Source of the DNA: Roseateles depolymerans
Lineage (GTDB): Bacteria; Pseudomonadota; Gammaproteobacteria; Burkholderiales; Burkholderiaceae_C
Reading direction: 5' to 3'
Assembly: GCA_003241055.1 (NCBI GenBank)
Contig: QFOD01000011.1
Span: forward strand, 99,883-163,882
DNA: 64,000 bases
A program made the translations under genes and the position numbers. Below the pieces are notes generated by a model. The model made no database searches. It was not told where the DNA came from and saw nothing but the letters and a program-made list of their open reading frames with translations. Of this stretch, positions 46,836-56,594 are shown piece by piece (the stretch's first letter is position 1; each line of letters opens with the position of its first letter).

Positions 46836-48716
46836 ATGGACATTGCCAGTCCGAGCACGCAGACCCTGAGTGTTCCCGAAGCCCTGATGCCCGAGTGGGA
46901 ACGCCTGCTGGCGGGCTGCCGAGACGGCAGCCTGAGTCTGCAGGACGTGATGTCCCGTGCTGGCCAGTGGCAGGCAGAAGGCCAGGCGGAACTGTCCGTC
47001 GAGCTCTACGGCGCCTGGATGGCGCACAACACCGGCCCGATGCGGCTGGTGGCGCTCTACAACCAGGGCACGGTGCTGTCCACGCTCAAGCGCTTCGACG
47101 CGGCCGAGATGGTCTACCGCGAGGTGCTGGGCCTGAAGCCCGACTTCCTGCAGGCGCAGGTGAACCTCGGGCACCAGCTCGAGCATCTGGGGCGCAAGGA
47201 AGAAGCGCTCAGCACCTGGCAGGCCGTGGTGGACAGCCCGGCAACGGCCGAGGTGATGGGCGCGAGTCCGCAGGAGATGCGGCTGCATGCGCTGAAGAAC
47301 ATGGCACGCCTGCTGGAGCAGGAGCGCCGCTTCCCAGAGTCCGAGGCCCTGATGCGTCGGGCCCTGACGCTGCAGCCGGATCAGCCCGACGTGCTGCAGC
47401 ACTATGTGCACATCCGCCAGAAGCAGTGCGCCTGGCCCATCTACGAGCCGGTAGGCGAGGTCACGCTGAACCAGTTGCTGACCAGCACCTCCTTGCTGGC
47501 CATGCTGAGCTACAGCGACGATCCGGCGCTGCAGCTGATGGTGGCGCAGCGTTTCGTGGCCGAAAAGGTCGTCAAGTACAAGGGCCCGCCGCTGCACACC
47601 CGTGTGAAGCGGGAAGGGCGGCTGCGCATCGGCTATCTGTCGGGTGACCTGCGTATGCATGCCGTGGGCTTTCTGACACCCGAGATCTTCGAACTGCACG
47701 ACCGCAGCAGGTTCGAGGTGTTCGCCTTCTGCTGGAGCGGCGAGGACGGCAGCGCGCAGCGGGCCCGCATCCGCGCCGGCATGGATCACGTGATTCCCAT
47801 CCAGGGGCGCAGCGATGAAGAGGCGGCGCAGCTGATCGCGGCCGCGGGCATCGACGTGCTGGTGGACCTGCAGGGCCTGACCAGCGGCGCCCGCCCCAAC
47901 ATCCTGGCCTACCGGCCCGCACCCATCCAGGTGAGCTATCTGGGGCTGCCGGCCACGTCGGCGCTGCCGGGCGTGGACTGGATCATCGCGGACCGCTACG
48001 TGATGCCGCCGGAGTACCTGCCCTATTGCACCGAGCGGCCCATCTACCTGCAGCACTGCTACCAGTCCAGCGACCGCAAGCGGCCGGTCGGCGCCAAGCC
48101 GACCCGGGCCCAGGTCGGGCTGCCGGATGAGGGCTTCGTCTTCTGCTCCTTCAACAACAACCACAAGTACACGCAGCAGATGTTCGATGCGTGGATGCGC
48201 ATCCTGGCAGCGGTGCCGGACTCGGTGCTGTGGCTGCTGGCGGACAACGACAAGGCCCGCGAGAACATGCTGGCCAATGCGGCCCGCGTGGGGGTGGCGC
48301 CGGAGCGATTGTTCTTCGCGCCTCGGGCGGCGCCACCGGACTATCTGGCGCGCTTCCAGCTGGCCGATCTGGTGCTGGACACCTTCCCGTTCAATGCGGG
48401 CACCACAGCCAATGACTGCCTCTGGATGGGCACGCCCATCCTGACTCTGAGCGGCCGCAGCTACATCTCGCGCATGGCAGGGAGCCTGCTGAATGCGGTC
48501 GGATTGCCGGAATTGGCGACCAATTCGTTGCAGGAGTACGAGCGCATGGCCATACAGATCGGCAGGCAGCCGGCTCGCGCACTATCCTACAAACGATACT
48601 TGGCCGAATTTGGCAGAAGTTCCCCGTTGTTCGACATGGAGGCGCTGGTGCGCGACATGGAACAGCAGTTTGAACAGCTGGCGCTGGCGCGACGCGCGCC
48701 AGCGTCTGCGGCCTGA
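46836..48716 (+). CDS. SPINDLY/OGT-type O-linked N-acetylglucosamine transferase (GT41) with TPR repeats
   Basis: 626 residues. The N-terminal third holds TPR-like helices (LVALYNQGTVLSTLKRFDAAEMVYREVLGLKPDFLQAQVNLGHQLEHLGRKEEAL, about 70-125, then another set to about 200). The GT41 catalytic part begins about residue 262: RIGYLSGDLRMHAVGFLTPEIFE with the catalytic-region His, YLGLPATSALPGVDWIIADRYVMPPE, CSFNNNHKYTQQMFDAWMRIL (donor-binding Lys near 440) and DTFPFNAGTTANDCLWMGTPILTLSG. Such enzymes add GlcNAc or another sugar to Ser/Thr (or Asn) of proteins in the cytoplasm. It is followed 25 bases later by the type I secretion ABC gene, so the secreted protein or a surface protein may be its target. 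No Shine-Dalgarno is obvious. Confidence 0.9.
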   Translation: MDIASPSTQTLSVPEALMPEWERLLAGCRDGSLSLQDVMSRAGQWQAEGQAELSVELYGAWMAHNTGPMRLVALYNQGTVLSTLKRFDAAEMVYREVLGLKPDFLQAQVNLGHQLEHLGRKEEALSTWQAVVDSPATAEVMGASPQEMRLHALKNMARLLEQERRFPESEALMRRALTLQPDQPDVLQHYVHIRQKQCAWPIYEPVGEVTLNQLLTSTSLLAMLSYSDDPALQLMVAQRFVAEKVVKYKGPPLHTRVKREGRLRIGYLSGDLRMHAVGFLTPEIFELHDRSRFEVFAFCWSGEDGSAQRARIRAGMDHVIPIQGRSDEEAAQLIAAAGIDVLVDLQGLTSGARPNILAYRPAPIQVSYLGLPATSALPGVDWIIADRYVMPPEYLPYCTERPIYLQHCYQSSDRKRPVGAKPTRAQVGLPDEGFVFCSFNNNHKYTQQMFDAWMRILAAVPDSVLWLLADNDKARENMLANAARVGVAPERLFFAPRAAPPDYLARFQLADLVLDTFPFNAGTTANDCLWMGTPILTLSGRSYISRMAGSLLNAVGLPELATNSLQEYERMAIQIGRQPARALSYKRYLAEFGRSSPLFDMEALVRDMEQQFEQLALARRAPASAA

Positions 48717-48741
48717 TGTGGCCGTTTCAGGAGTGATCTAG

Positions 48742-51102
48742 GTGCCGCAGCCGCCTCGTCGTGATGACTTCTTCGATCCGCCCCGTGGCGCGGGCCGGGG
48801 TGGGCTGCGCCTGGCTGAAACGCCGACCCCGGATCCGCTGGCGCAGGCGACGGCCCAGGTGGCTGCGGAGCTGGCGTCCGACCTGACCGACCCGCTGATG
48901 CAGGCCCTGGTGTGGCTGACCCAGCACCATGGGCGGCCGCGCTCCGCTGCCTCGCTGCGGGCCAGCGGCGCCGCCGACGGCGCGCTCACTCCCGAGCAGG
49001 CCGTGCGATTGATGCGCGAGGCCGGCTACGAGGCCGCGCTGCAGCGCCGTTCGCTGTCGCAGCTCAATCCGATGATGCTGCCGGCCGTGCTGCTGCTCAA
49101 CGGCGGCGATGCCTGTGTGCTGGTGCGCGCGCTGGACGGTGGCCGCTACGAGGTGGTGTTTCCCGGCAGCGACGCCAAGCTCTGCGAGGCCTCGCTGGCC
49201 GAACTGGAAGGGGAGTTCAGCGGCGTCTGCCTGCTGATCAGTCCGCGCGAGGCGCCGCGCTCGCATGCGCGAGCCCACCATCACCTGATCGAGCTGGACA
49301 GCACGGACCACTGGCTCTGGGGCACGCTCAAGCGCTTCATGCCCTACTACCGCGGCGCCATGCTGGCAGCGCTCATCAGCAACGTGCTGATGCTGGCCAC
49401 CGGCATGGTGACGGCGGTGATCTACGACAAGGTCATCCCGCACCAGGATGCGCTGGCCACGCTGTGGACGCTGGTCATCGGCGGGGTGCTCGCGGTGGCC
49501 TTCGACCTGTTTGCCAAGCACCTGCGGGCCGACCTGATCGACATGGCCGGGCGCAAGGCCGACCTCATCATCGGCTCCAAGCTGTTCCGCCACATCCTGT
49601 CGATCCGCATGGAGCACAAGCCGGCGTCGGCGGGCTCCTGTGCGCATTACATGGGGCAGGTGGAGACCGTGCGCGACTTCTTCGCGTCCGCCTCGATGTC
49701 CGTGCTGTCGGACCTGCCCTTCGTCGTGATCTTCGTGGGCATGGTGTTCGTGATCGGCGGTCCGCTGGGCTGGGTGATCACGCTGATCGTGCCGCTGATG
49801 CTGGTCAGCATCCTAGTGCTGCAGTCGCTGGTGCGCCGCGCGGTGCGCACGGGCATGGCCGAGCATGCCGAGTTGCAGGGCAATCTGGTGGAAGCGCTGG
49901 AAGGCCTGGAGGACGTGAAGACCTCGGGCGCGGCGCCCCAGTTCCAGCATCGCTACGAGGTCAGCAATGCCGTGGCGGCCGAGTCGGGCCACCGCACCCG
50001 CAGTATGCACGGCCTGATCAGCCACCTGACGCACTCGATGTACCAGGTCAACACGCTGGTGATGCTGCTGGTGGGGGTCTATCTGATCCGTGACGGGCAC
50101 ATAACGCAGGGCTCGCTGATCGGCGCCATCATGTTCTCCACCCGCGCGCTCGCGCCGCTGAGCGGGCTGGTGGGTCTGGTGACCCGCTACCAGGCCGCGC
50201 GGGCTGCGCTGCAGAGCCTGGACCGGCTGATGGAGAAGCCCACGGAGCGCGACGAGGGCCAGAACTACGTGCCGCTCAGCCAGGTCAGCGGCCGGGTGGG
50301 CCTGCGTGACGTGGCCTTCAGCTATCCGCCCAGCCAGCCCGGGCAGACCGCGCCCAAGGTGCTGAGCGGCGTCTCCATGCGCATCGAGGCCGGCGAGCGC
50401 ATCGCCGTGCTGGGGCGCATCGGCAGCGGCAAGTCCACGGTGCTGCGCCTGCTCGGCGGGCTCTATCAGCCGACCGAGGGCATGGTCGAGGTGGAAGGTA
50501 TCGACCTGCGTCAGGTGGACCCGGCGGAGTACCGTTCCCATGTGGGCTTTGTTTCTCAGGAGCCGCGCCTGTTCCACGGCACGCTGCGCGACAACGTCGT
50601 GATGGGGCGCGGCGATGTCGATGCGGCCCGCCTCGTCGAAGTGGCGCAGCTCACCGGCCTGGACCGGGTGGTGGCCGGCCACCCGCTGGGCTGGGATCTG
50701 CCGGTGGGCGAGATGGGCGGCATGCTGTCGGGCGGCCAGCGCCAGCTCGTGGCCCTGGCGCGTGCGCTGGTGAGCCGGCCCAAGATCCTGCTGATGGATG
50801 AGCCCACCAGCTCCATGGATGCGCAGAGCGAGATGAGTTTCCTGCGCCAGCTCAAGCAGGCGTCGCAGGGCGTGACGCTGGTGGCGGTGACGCACCGGCC
50901 CGCCGTGCTGGAGCTGGTGACGCGCGTCGTCGTGATGGACGGCGGCAAGATCGTGCTGGACGGCCCGCGTGACAAGGTGCTGGCCACCCTGTCGGGCGTA
51001 CGCCCGGCGGCGGTTCAGCCCGGCCGCGACGCGGCGGCGGAAGGCACGCAGGTGCACATGCATCCCAGCGCGCAGCCGGTGCAGCGCAAGGCGTCGGTCT
51101 GA
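48742..51102 (+). CDS. Type I secretion ABC transporter (permease-ATPase) with degenerate C39-like domain
   Basis: 786 residues. The N-terminal 170 residues resemble a C39 peptidase domain, but the catalytic cysteine position is lost (PLMQALVWLTQHHGRPRSAASLRASG), as in HlyB/LapB-type exporters that bind rather than cleave. Six membrane helices span about 190-480. The ATPase has Walker A GRIGSGKST (558-566), signature LSGGQRQL (662-669), Walker B ILLMDEPTSS (Asp686, Glu687) and H-loop VTHRP. GTG at 48742 is preceded by AGGAG. With the next two genes it makes a full Gram-negative type I system. No RTX protein or large adhesin is in the window. Confidence 0.93.
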   Translation: MPQPPRRDDFFDPPRGAGRGGLRLAETPTPDPLAQATAQVAAELASDLTDPLMQALVWLTQHHGRPRSAASLRASGAADGALTPEQAVRLMREAGYEAALQRRSLSQLNPMMLPAVLLLNGGDACVLVRALDGGRYEVVFPGSDAKLCEASLAELEGEFSGVCLLISPREAPRSHARAHHHLIELDSTDHWLWGTLKRFMPYYRGAMLAALISNVLMLATGMVTAVIYDKVIPHQDALATLWTLVIGGVLAVAFDLFAKHLRADLIDMAGRKADLIIGSKLFRHILSIRMEHKPASAGSCAHYMGQVETVRDFFASASMSVLSDLPFVVIFVGMVFVIGGPLGWVITLIVPLMLVSILVLQSLVRRAVRTGMAEHAELQGNLVEALEGLEDVKTSGAAPQFQHRYEVSNAVAAESGHRTRSMHGLISHLTHSMYQVNTLVMLLVGVYLIRDGHITQGSLIGAIMFSTRALAPLSGLVGLVTRYQAARAALQSLDRLMEKPTERDEGQNYVPLSQVSGRVGLRDVAFSYPPSQPGQTAPKVLSGVSMRIEAGERIAVLGRIGSGKSTVLRLLGGLYQPTEGMVEVEGIDLRQVDPAEYRSHVGFVSQEPRLFHGTLRDNVVMGRGDVDAARLVEVAQLTGLDRVVAGHPLGWDLPVGEMGGMLSGGQRQLVALARALVSRPKILLMDEPTSSMDAQSEMSFLRQLKQASQGVTLVAVTHRPAVLELVTRVVVMDGGKIVLDGPRDKVLATLSGVRPAAVQPGRDAAAEGTQVHMHPSAQPVQRKASV

Positions 51103-51134
51103 GCCCCGTGAGGGTGCTGCCGAGGATGTGACGG

Positions 51135-52337
51135 ATGGCCGGTCACCAGAACGGAATGTTCACGAGCGCGCTCGCGTCGGCGCTCGCCGACGAGCCCTTG
51201 CCGCGTTCGATGTGGGCGCTCTACCTGCTGGCCGCGGCGCTGGCGGTGGCGATCGCCTGGGCCAGCTTCGCCCACGTGGACCAGATCAGCCGGGTGCAGG
51301 GGCGCGTGATTCCGGAGGGGCGCGAGCAGATCATTGCCAGCCTGGACAGCGGCATTCTTGCGGAGCTCAAGGTGCGCGAAGGCCAGGAGGTGCAGGCAGG
51401 CCAGGAACTGGCGCGTCTGGACCCGACACGGGCCGAGGCGCAGGAAAACGAAGGCGCGCTGCGTCGGCTGGCCTTGCGTGTGACGGTTGCACGCCTGCGC
51501 GCCGAAGCCTACGGCGGCCGCTTCGAGTTGCCGAGCGACATCGACGCCAAGGCCGAGCCCGTGGCGCTGGAGCGCCAGGCCTACGATGCACGGCAGCGCC
51601 TGCTGGACGAGGCCGTTTCCAGCCTGGACCGCAGCATCGGCCTGCTGGGCAAGGAAATGAAGGTCGCGCAGGACCTGTCGGCCAAGGGCCTGATGTCCGA
51701 GGTCGAGGTAATGCGGCTGAATCGCCAGATCAATGAAATGCGTCAGCAGCGCCAGGAGCGTGTCAGCCGCTTCCGTCAGGACGCCAGCCAGGAACTGGCC
51801 CGGCAGGAGAACGAGCTGAGCGCGCTGGACGAGCAGCAGGTGGTGCGCCAGGACGCCATGAAGCGGACCGTGCTGCGTTCGCCGGTGCATGGCTTCGTCA
51901 AGAACATCCGCATCACGACGCTGGGTGGCGTGGTGGGTGGTGGCCAGCCGATCATGGAGATCATTCCCATCGACGCGACGGTGCTGATCGAGGCGCGGGT
52001 ACCACCGACCGATGTCGGCTTCGTGCAGATCGGCCAGCGGGCCATCGTCAAGATCGCCGGCTATGACTACAACATCAACGGCGGCCTGGAAGGCAAGATC
52101 GAGATGATCAGTGCCGACACGCTGGGCGACAACGAAAAGCTCACCCCCACGGGTGACTCGCGCTATTACCGGGCGCTGGTGCGCACGGACCGCAACACGC
52201 TCAAGCGCAATGGCGAGCCGCTGCCTGTCATTCCGGGCATGAGCGCGACGGTAGAGGTCAAGACCGGCGAGCGCACGGTGCTGAGCTACATGCTGCGGCC
52301 GCTGATGAAGAGCCAGGAGGCGCTCAAGGAGCGCTGA
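51135..52337 (+). CDS. HlyD-family type I secretion membrane fusion protein
   Basis: 400 residues. One membrane helix (about 24-44), then DQISRVQGRVIPEGREQIIASLDSGILAELKVREGQEVQAGQELARLDPTRAEA, the biotinyl-lipoyl-like half-motif. A long coiled coil at about 90-240 and the second half-motif (TVLRSPVHGFVKNIRITTLGGVVGGGQPIMEI) follow, then a C-terminal beta domain (RYYRALVRTDRNTLKRNG). It joins the ABC exporter to the outer-membrane channel. It is 32 bases after the ABC gene. Confidence 0.93.
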   Translation: MAGHQNGMFTSALASALADEPLPRSMWALYLLAAALAVAIAWASFAHVDQISRVQGRVIPEGREQIIASLDSGILAELKVREGQEVQAGQELARLDPTRAEAQENEGALRRLALRVTVARLRAEAYGGRFELPSDIDAKAEPVALERQAYDARQRLLDEAVSSLDRSIGLLGKEMKVAQDLSAKGLMSEVEVMRLNRQINEMRQQRQERVSRFRQDASQELARQENELSALDEQQVVRQDAMKRTVLRSPVHGFVKNIRITTLGGVVGGGQPIMEIIPIDATVLIEARVPPTDVGFVQIGQRAIVKIAGYDYNINGGLEGKIEMISADTLGDNEKLTPTGDSRYYRALVRTDRNTLKRNGEPLPVIPGMSATVEVKTGERTVLSYMLRPLMKSQEALKER

Positions 52338-52440
52338 GCCGGGCGGCGCTGGTGCTGGCGCCGGAAAAGCAGGGGCAGGGCGGCCCTACTCCTGCGTTAT
52401 CGGGGGCAACCCGCATGGTCTAGTGGAGCGTGTGCTTCCG

Positions 52441-53793
52441 ATGACCGAGTTCCGCCCGATGCGTCGCTTTCTCCGCCTACTGCCCGTGCTGTTCGCCTGC
52501 GGCGCGCTGTCGCCGGCCTGGGCGCAACTGCGCTGCAACGACGAAGAGTCGGCCAGCGGCAAGGACAAGGATCTCAACCTGTCGATCTCGGCCGACGATC
52601 CGCGGGGTCAGTTGTTGACGCTGGTGGACAAGGCCATGCGTCGCAGCGAGCAGGTCGGTGCCGCCAACCTGCTGGCCCAGGCGGCACGCGAGGACTGGGT
52701 GGGCGCCGACGAGGCGCGCCAGCCCACGGTCACGGCGTCGCTCACGGGTGCCGAGGCCGGGCAGCGGGCCAGTGGACTGCGCCAGAAGCAGTTCCAGACC
52801 CAGTTCACGATCGGTGCGACGGCCCCGATCTGGGACGGCGGCCGTATCAGCTACAACAGCGCGTGGCGGGCTCAGCTGGCTGAGGCGTCACGACAGGGTT
52901 TGTTCAATGCGGAGCAGCAACTGGCCGTCCAGGTGGTGAACTACGCACTCGACCGTGGGCGCCTGCTGTTGCAGGCTCAGATCTACCGTCAGTACATGAA
53001 GCGCATGGCCTGCCTGGTGGATGCACTGGAGAGCGTGGTCAAGGTGGACAAGGGCCGCGCCAGCGAGCTGATCCAGGCGCAGAAGAGCCAGATGACGGCC
53101 GAGCTGTCGATGGATCAGACGCTGAGCTCGCTCCGCTCCACCGAGTACAAGCTGAAGCGACTGGTGGGCGACGATCTGCCGGCGTCGGCCAGCTATTCCA
53201 ACGTGCTCACCCAGCTGCCCGACCTCGACAGCTTGAAGCAGGGCGTCGCCCAGGCGGCGGACGTGCAATCGCTGCAGGCCAGTTCGCGGGCGCAGCGCAG
53301 CTATGCTGAAGGCGTGGCTGCGCAGGGCAAGCCGCAGGTGAGCCTGGCGGTGTCCGGCACGGCCACGACGACGACAGCGGGCTCCAAGGTGGGCGAGTGG
53401 AGTGCCGGGGTGAGCGTCAGCGTGCCCATCCTGCTGCCCGGTCAGAAGGCGTCGGAGCGTGCGGCGGTGCAACGCGCGGAGGCAGCCGAGCTGCAGGTGC
53501 GCGACGCCGTCACGACCAAGACCTACCAGATGAGCGACCTGTACTCCAGCGCCCAGGCCGCGCTGGATCGTTCACGGCGCATCGTCGACATCCTGCGCAA
53601 CAGCGAACGGCTGCGCGCTGCCACTCTGGTGCAGTGGCAGCAGATGGGGCGGCGCTCGCTGTTCGACGTGATGGGCGCGGAGTCCGACTACTATTCGCTG
53701 CGCGTCGCGCACCTGAGTACGCTGTTCGAGGCCCAGCAGTCGCTGGCCATGCTCTGGTCCCTGGGGCCGGGCGTGATGAACGCGCTGCGCTGA
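52441..53793 (+). CDS. TolC-family outer-membrane channel of the type I system
   Basis: About 450 residues. A signal peptide ends near AWA-QLRCNDEE. Two TolC-like repeats follow with long helices (SNVLTQLPDLDSLKQGVAQAADVQSLQASSRAQRSYAEGVAAQGKPQVSLAVSGTA and QWQQMGRRSLFDVMGAESDYYSLRVAHL). The channel-forming strand regions QPTVTASLTGAEAG and VGEWSAGVSVSVPILLPGQKAS are as in LapE/TolC. ATG at 52441 is used; GTG at 52423 and ATG at 52477 are alternatives. An internal Cys pair (LRC; MACL) is unusual for TolC. Confidence 0.9.
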   Translation: MTEFRPMRRFLRLLPVLFACGALSPAWAQLRCNDEESASGKDKDLNLSISADDPRGQLLTLVDKAMRRSEQVGAANLLAQAAREDWVGADEARQPTVTASLTGAEAGQRASGLRQKQFQTQFTIGATAPIWDGGRISYNSAWRAQLAEASRQGLFNAEQQLAVQVVNYALDRGRLLLQAQIYRQYMKRMACLVDALESVVKVDKGRASELIQAQKSQMTAELSMDQTLSSLRSTEYKLKRLVGDDLPASASYSNVLTQLPDLDSLKQGVAQAADVQSLQASSRAQRSYAEGVAAQGKPQVSLAVSGTATTTTAGSKVGEWSAGVSVSVPILLPGQKASERAAVQRAEAAELQVRDAVTTKTYQMSDLYSSAQAALDRSRRIVDILRNSERLRAATLVQWQQMGRRSLFDVMGAESDYYSLRVAHLSTLFEAQQSLAMLWSLGPGVMNALR

Positions 53794-53825
53794 CCATCCC
53801 CCAACCTTTTCGGCGTGGAGCTCCT

Positions 53826-55520
53826 GTGGGCGAAGTCGTCACGGCCCTGCATCGATTCGATCTGCCGGCCGCTCATGGCCTGGCCACCCAGCGTGGGTGC
53901 CAGGTCTTTCTCGTCGACCCGGTGCTGCACATGCGTGCGGTGGCGGCCGGTGTGGCCGAGCCGCTGGTTCATACGCGATCGACGGTGGATGTGGCCCGGT
54001 CCGCCTACGAGCAGGCCCAGGTCGCGGCCCGCAGTCTGTGCGCCGACCTGGGCGAGCGGCTTGCGCCGCTGGCGCCAGCGGCTGCGGCCGGGGCCTGGAG
54101 CTCGCACCGCATCTTTCAGCTCTTCCTGACCCTGCTGGGCTACCAGCGCATCTGGCCCGAGGTGCTGGATCAGCACGAGCACGAGCGCTGGCACGTGCTG
54201 CTGCCGCATCTGGCCCATACCTACGGCACGCATTCCTTCGTGCCCGGGCTACAACTGCTGACGGCATTGCGCGAGCGTGGCATTGCGCACAGCGCCTACG
54301 GTTTCGAATGTCCGGGGCTGGATGCCTATCAGCTACCGGACCTGCGTCGTCTGCCGGCAGATGTCGAGCTGCTGGTGCATCTGCCCACCTGCGGACACGA
54401 CGCTGCCTACATCGCGAGCGAACTCAAGGCCTGCGGTCTTCGCGTGGGCGTGCTGAGTTCGCAGATGTACGACGTTGCTTTCGACGGCCTGGAGGCCACG
54501 GGTCTCGTGGATCTCGAGACGGTGCGGCAGTTGCTGGGCCCCCAGGCGGTGGGCAGTGTCCGGGCGCTGGAGGGCGAACTGAAGTCGGTGCTGGTGGCGC
54601 ATCTGCAGGCTCACCTGGGCCAGCCGCGCTTTCTCGACATGCAGGTTCAGGCGCTCTGGGAGGCCTTGGAGGTTCAGGCGCTGTTCCATCTGTGGCTGGA
54701 TCAGCATTTCAACGGGCGCCTGCCCGGACGGTTGCTGATCTCCAATCACGACGCCACCGTTCATGGTGCGCTGATGAGTTTCGCCCACCACCGTGGCCTG
54801 GCGATCAGCGTACTGCCGCATTCGCGGGTGCACAACCTGGCCATCAAGACCGATGGCCTGATGCCCACCTGTCTGCACCACGCGCTGCAGGATGGGCCGA
54901 ATTACGACCTGTCGGACCGCCTGCTCCCCGGGGCGCCCCTGCGCTATCCCGGTGAATGGGCGGCGCCCGGCGAGCTTGGCGAATTGCGTGTCGTCGGTCT
55001 GGTGCTCAACGGCATCAGCGCCAATGGCATGTGCATGGTGGATTTCGAGGCCTATGTCCAGGCGGTGCGGCAGTGGCTCGACTGGGCTCGCCAGCAAGGA
55101 CTGGAGCTGCGCCTGCGCGTTCGTACCGCCGAGACACCCGTGCTGCTGATGGCCCAGCGCCTGCAACTGGATGCCGAGGCGCTGATGCAGGCGACCCAGG
55201 GCAGTCTGTCGGACTTTGCGCGCGGGTGCGACCTGACGCTGGGCTTCGATGTGCCCACCTCGGGCCTGCAAGACCTGGTGCGCGAGGGCCAGGCAGCAAT
55301 GCAGATCGAGTTCCGGCCGCTGGCCCGGCACGAGTGGGCCATCGTCGATGAACGCATCGTGCCCAGATATTGCTGCGGCGAAGCCCAGGAGCGTCTGGCG
55401 CTGATGCAGCGCAATCCGGCGGTGTTCCTGCAGTTCCGCAGTCAGCAATGCGAGGCTGCGCGTGCCAGGGTTGCCGCAGCCCGGCCGCTGCGGGACTGGC
55501 TGATGCCGCTAGGAACCTGA
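53826..55520 (+). CDS. Unrecognised protein with GT-B/polysaccharide-transferase-like C-terminus
   Basis: 564 residues, no signal peptide or membrane helices, so cytoplasmic. The C-terminal half has ISNHDATVHGALMSFAHHRGLAISVLPHSRVHNLAIKTDG, VVGLVLNGISANGMCMVDFEAYVQAVRQWL and CDLTLGFDVPTSGLQDLVREGQAAMQIEF, a pattern like the nucleotide-sugar half of GT-B or CDP-glycerol-transferase-like proteins (a D-x-x-x-G-x-x-T/S-x-x-L block). The N-terminal half is not recognised. GTG at 53826 has GGAG 5 bases before it. It sits 32 bases after the TolC gene and its end overlaps the convergent FemAB-like gene by 12 bases. A glycosyltransferase role is inference. Confidence 0.75.
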   Translation: MGEVVTALHRFDLPAAHGLATQRGCQVFLVDPVLHMRAVAAGVAEPLVHTRSTVDVARSAYEQAQVAARSLCADLGERLAPLAPAAAAGAWSSHRIFQLFLTLLGYQRIWPEVLDQHEHERWHVLLPHLAHTYGTHSFVPGLQLLTALRERGIAHSAYGFECPGLDAYQLPDLRRLPADVELLVHLPTCGHDAAYIASELKACGLRVGVLSSQMYDVAFDGLEATGLVDLETVRQLLGPQAVGSVRALEGELKSVLVAHLQAHLGQPRFLDMQVQALWEALEVQALFHLWLDQHFNGRLPGRLLISNHDATVHGALMSFAHHRGLAISVLPHSRVHNLAIKTDGLMPTCLHHALQDGPNYDLSDRLLPGAPLRYPGEWAAPGELGELRVVGLVLNGISANGMCMVDFEAYVQAVRQWLDWARQQGLELRLRVRTAETPVLLMAQRLQLDAEALMQATQGSLSDFARGCDLTLGFDVPTSGLQDLVREGQAAMQIEFRPLARHEWAIVDERIVPRYCCGEAQERLALMQRNPAVFLQFRSQQCEAARARVAAARPLRDWLMPLGT

Positions 55521-56594
55521 GGCGGGGCTGAACGTCCAGTCGCTCAGGGCGAGTGTCATCTCAAGGCGCGGCAGCAGGTGGCTGGCAAAGCCCTGCTTGA
55601 AGTCCGAGATTGCGATCTGCTTGCCACTGGGGGCGGGCTGGTCCTGTGGATACGCGCGTTCGCCGAGGCGGTACCAGCGTAGGCCCAGTGATTTGAGCCG
55701 TTCGATCGCCACCTGCTGGACGACATGGCCCAGCGGTTTGTCGAACAGACTCCGGTCGTAGACGCCGACGCCATACATGGCCTCGTCACGGGAGTATTCG
55801 AAGAAGCCGCCACCCACCAGGCGGCCGTCGGCCGGATCGCGCAGCAGCACGACAAAGGCCCAGCCTTGCCGAATCCAGTCCAGCTGTCGGGCCCAGGTGT
55901 CGTCGCCGCGGGTGCGCCGGCCCGCCACCGCGATGTGCAGCTGCTTGAATTCTTCCCACACCGCGCCGTCGGCGCTGCCCTGGTCCATCAGGTCGACCCG
56001 CCAGCTGCGCAGGCCGGTATTGATGAGCGCCTTGTAGCTCTTCCGGAAGCCGCTGCGGATCTCTGCCAATGGAGGCGAGAGGTCCAGGAACATGTCGTGC
56101 TTCAGCCTGGCCTGTGCGCCCACGGCGAGCCACTGGCGGTACCAGTCCGACAAGCCGTCGCCCAGCAGGCCGGGCATGCTGGGTTGCTCGAACTGAAGGG
56201 TCTGGCAGCCGGTGGCCTGCGCCAGCGTGTGCAGCAATGCCATCAGGCGGCTGCCTATCTTCTTGATCGCAGACGCCGGCACGCTCGCCAGGAACAGCGG
56301 CGGCGTGATGCGGGAGCCATCGCCGCTCATCCGGGCGCCGCCGTCGGCCGTGGTCAGCAGCAGGGGGAACACGCCGCAGGGGCGGCCGTCGTGGCGCAGC
56401 ACCAGGCTGAGATCCTGCAGTGCCTGGCCCGCATGCTGCAGGTAGCACACCTGGTAGTCCAGCACACCCGGGGCGTAGGTGATCTGCTGCCAGGGCAGGG
56501 CCTGCCAGACCTGACCCCAGGCGGTCGGTTCATCCACGTGAGGGCGCGCATCCAGGCCGACGCGTTGTAACAGCAGGGGCAGATCCACGTTCAT
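55509..56594 (-). CDS. FemAB/CelD-like GNAT acyltransferase
   Basis: 361 residues with tandem GNAT-like halves. The second half carries RSGFRKSYKALINTG, WARQLDWIRQGWAFVVLLRDPADGRLVGGGFFEYSRDEAMYGVGVYDRSLFDKPLGHVVQQVAIERLKSLGLRWYRLGERAY, the common form of BioF2-like acetyltransferase proteins in exopolysaccharide and cell-wall loci. These move amino-acyl or acyl groups to glycans or lipids. ATG at 56594 begins the family-like N-terminus; the longer open frame upstream covers the divergent promoter region and is rejected. Only minus-strand gene of the 46-64 kb cluster. Confidence 0.82.
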   Translation of the reverse strand: MNVDLPLLLQRVGLDARPHVDEPTAWGQVWQALPWQQITYAPGVLDYQVCYLQHAGQALQDLSLVLRHDGRPCGVFPLLLTTADGGARMSGDGSRITPPLFLASVPASAIKKIGSRLMALLHTLAQATGCQTLQFEQPSMPGLLGDGLSDWYRQWLAVGAQARLKHDMFLDLSPPLAEIRSGFRKSYKALINTGLRSWRVDLMDQGSADGAVWEEFKQLHIAVAGRRTRGDDTWARQLDWIRQGWAFVVLLRDPADGRLVGGGFFEYSRDEAMYGVGVYDRSLFDKPLGHVVQQVAIERLKSLGLRWYRLGERAYPQDQPAPSGKQIAISDFKQGFASHLLPRLEMTLALSDWTFSPASGS

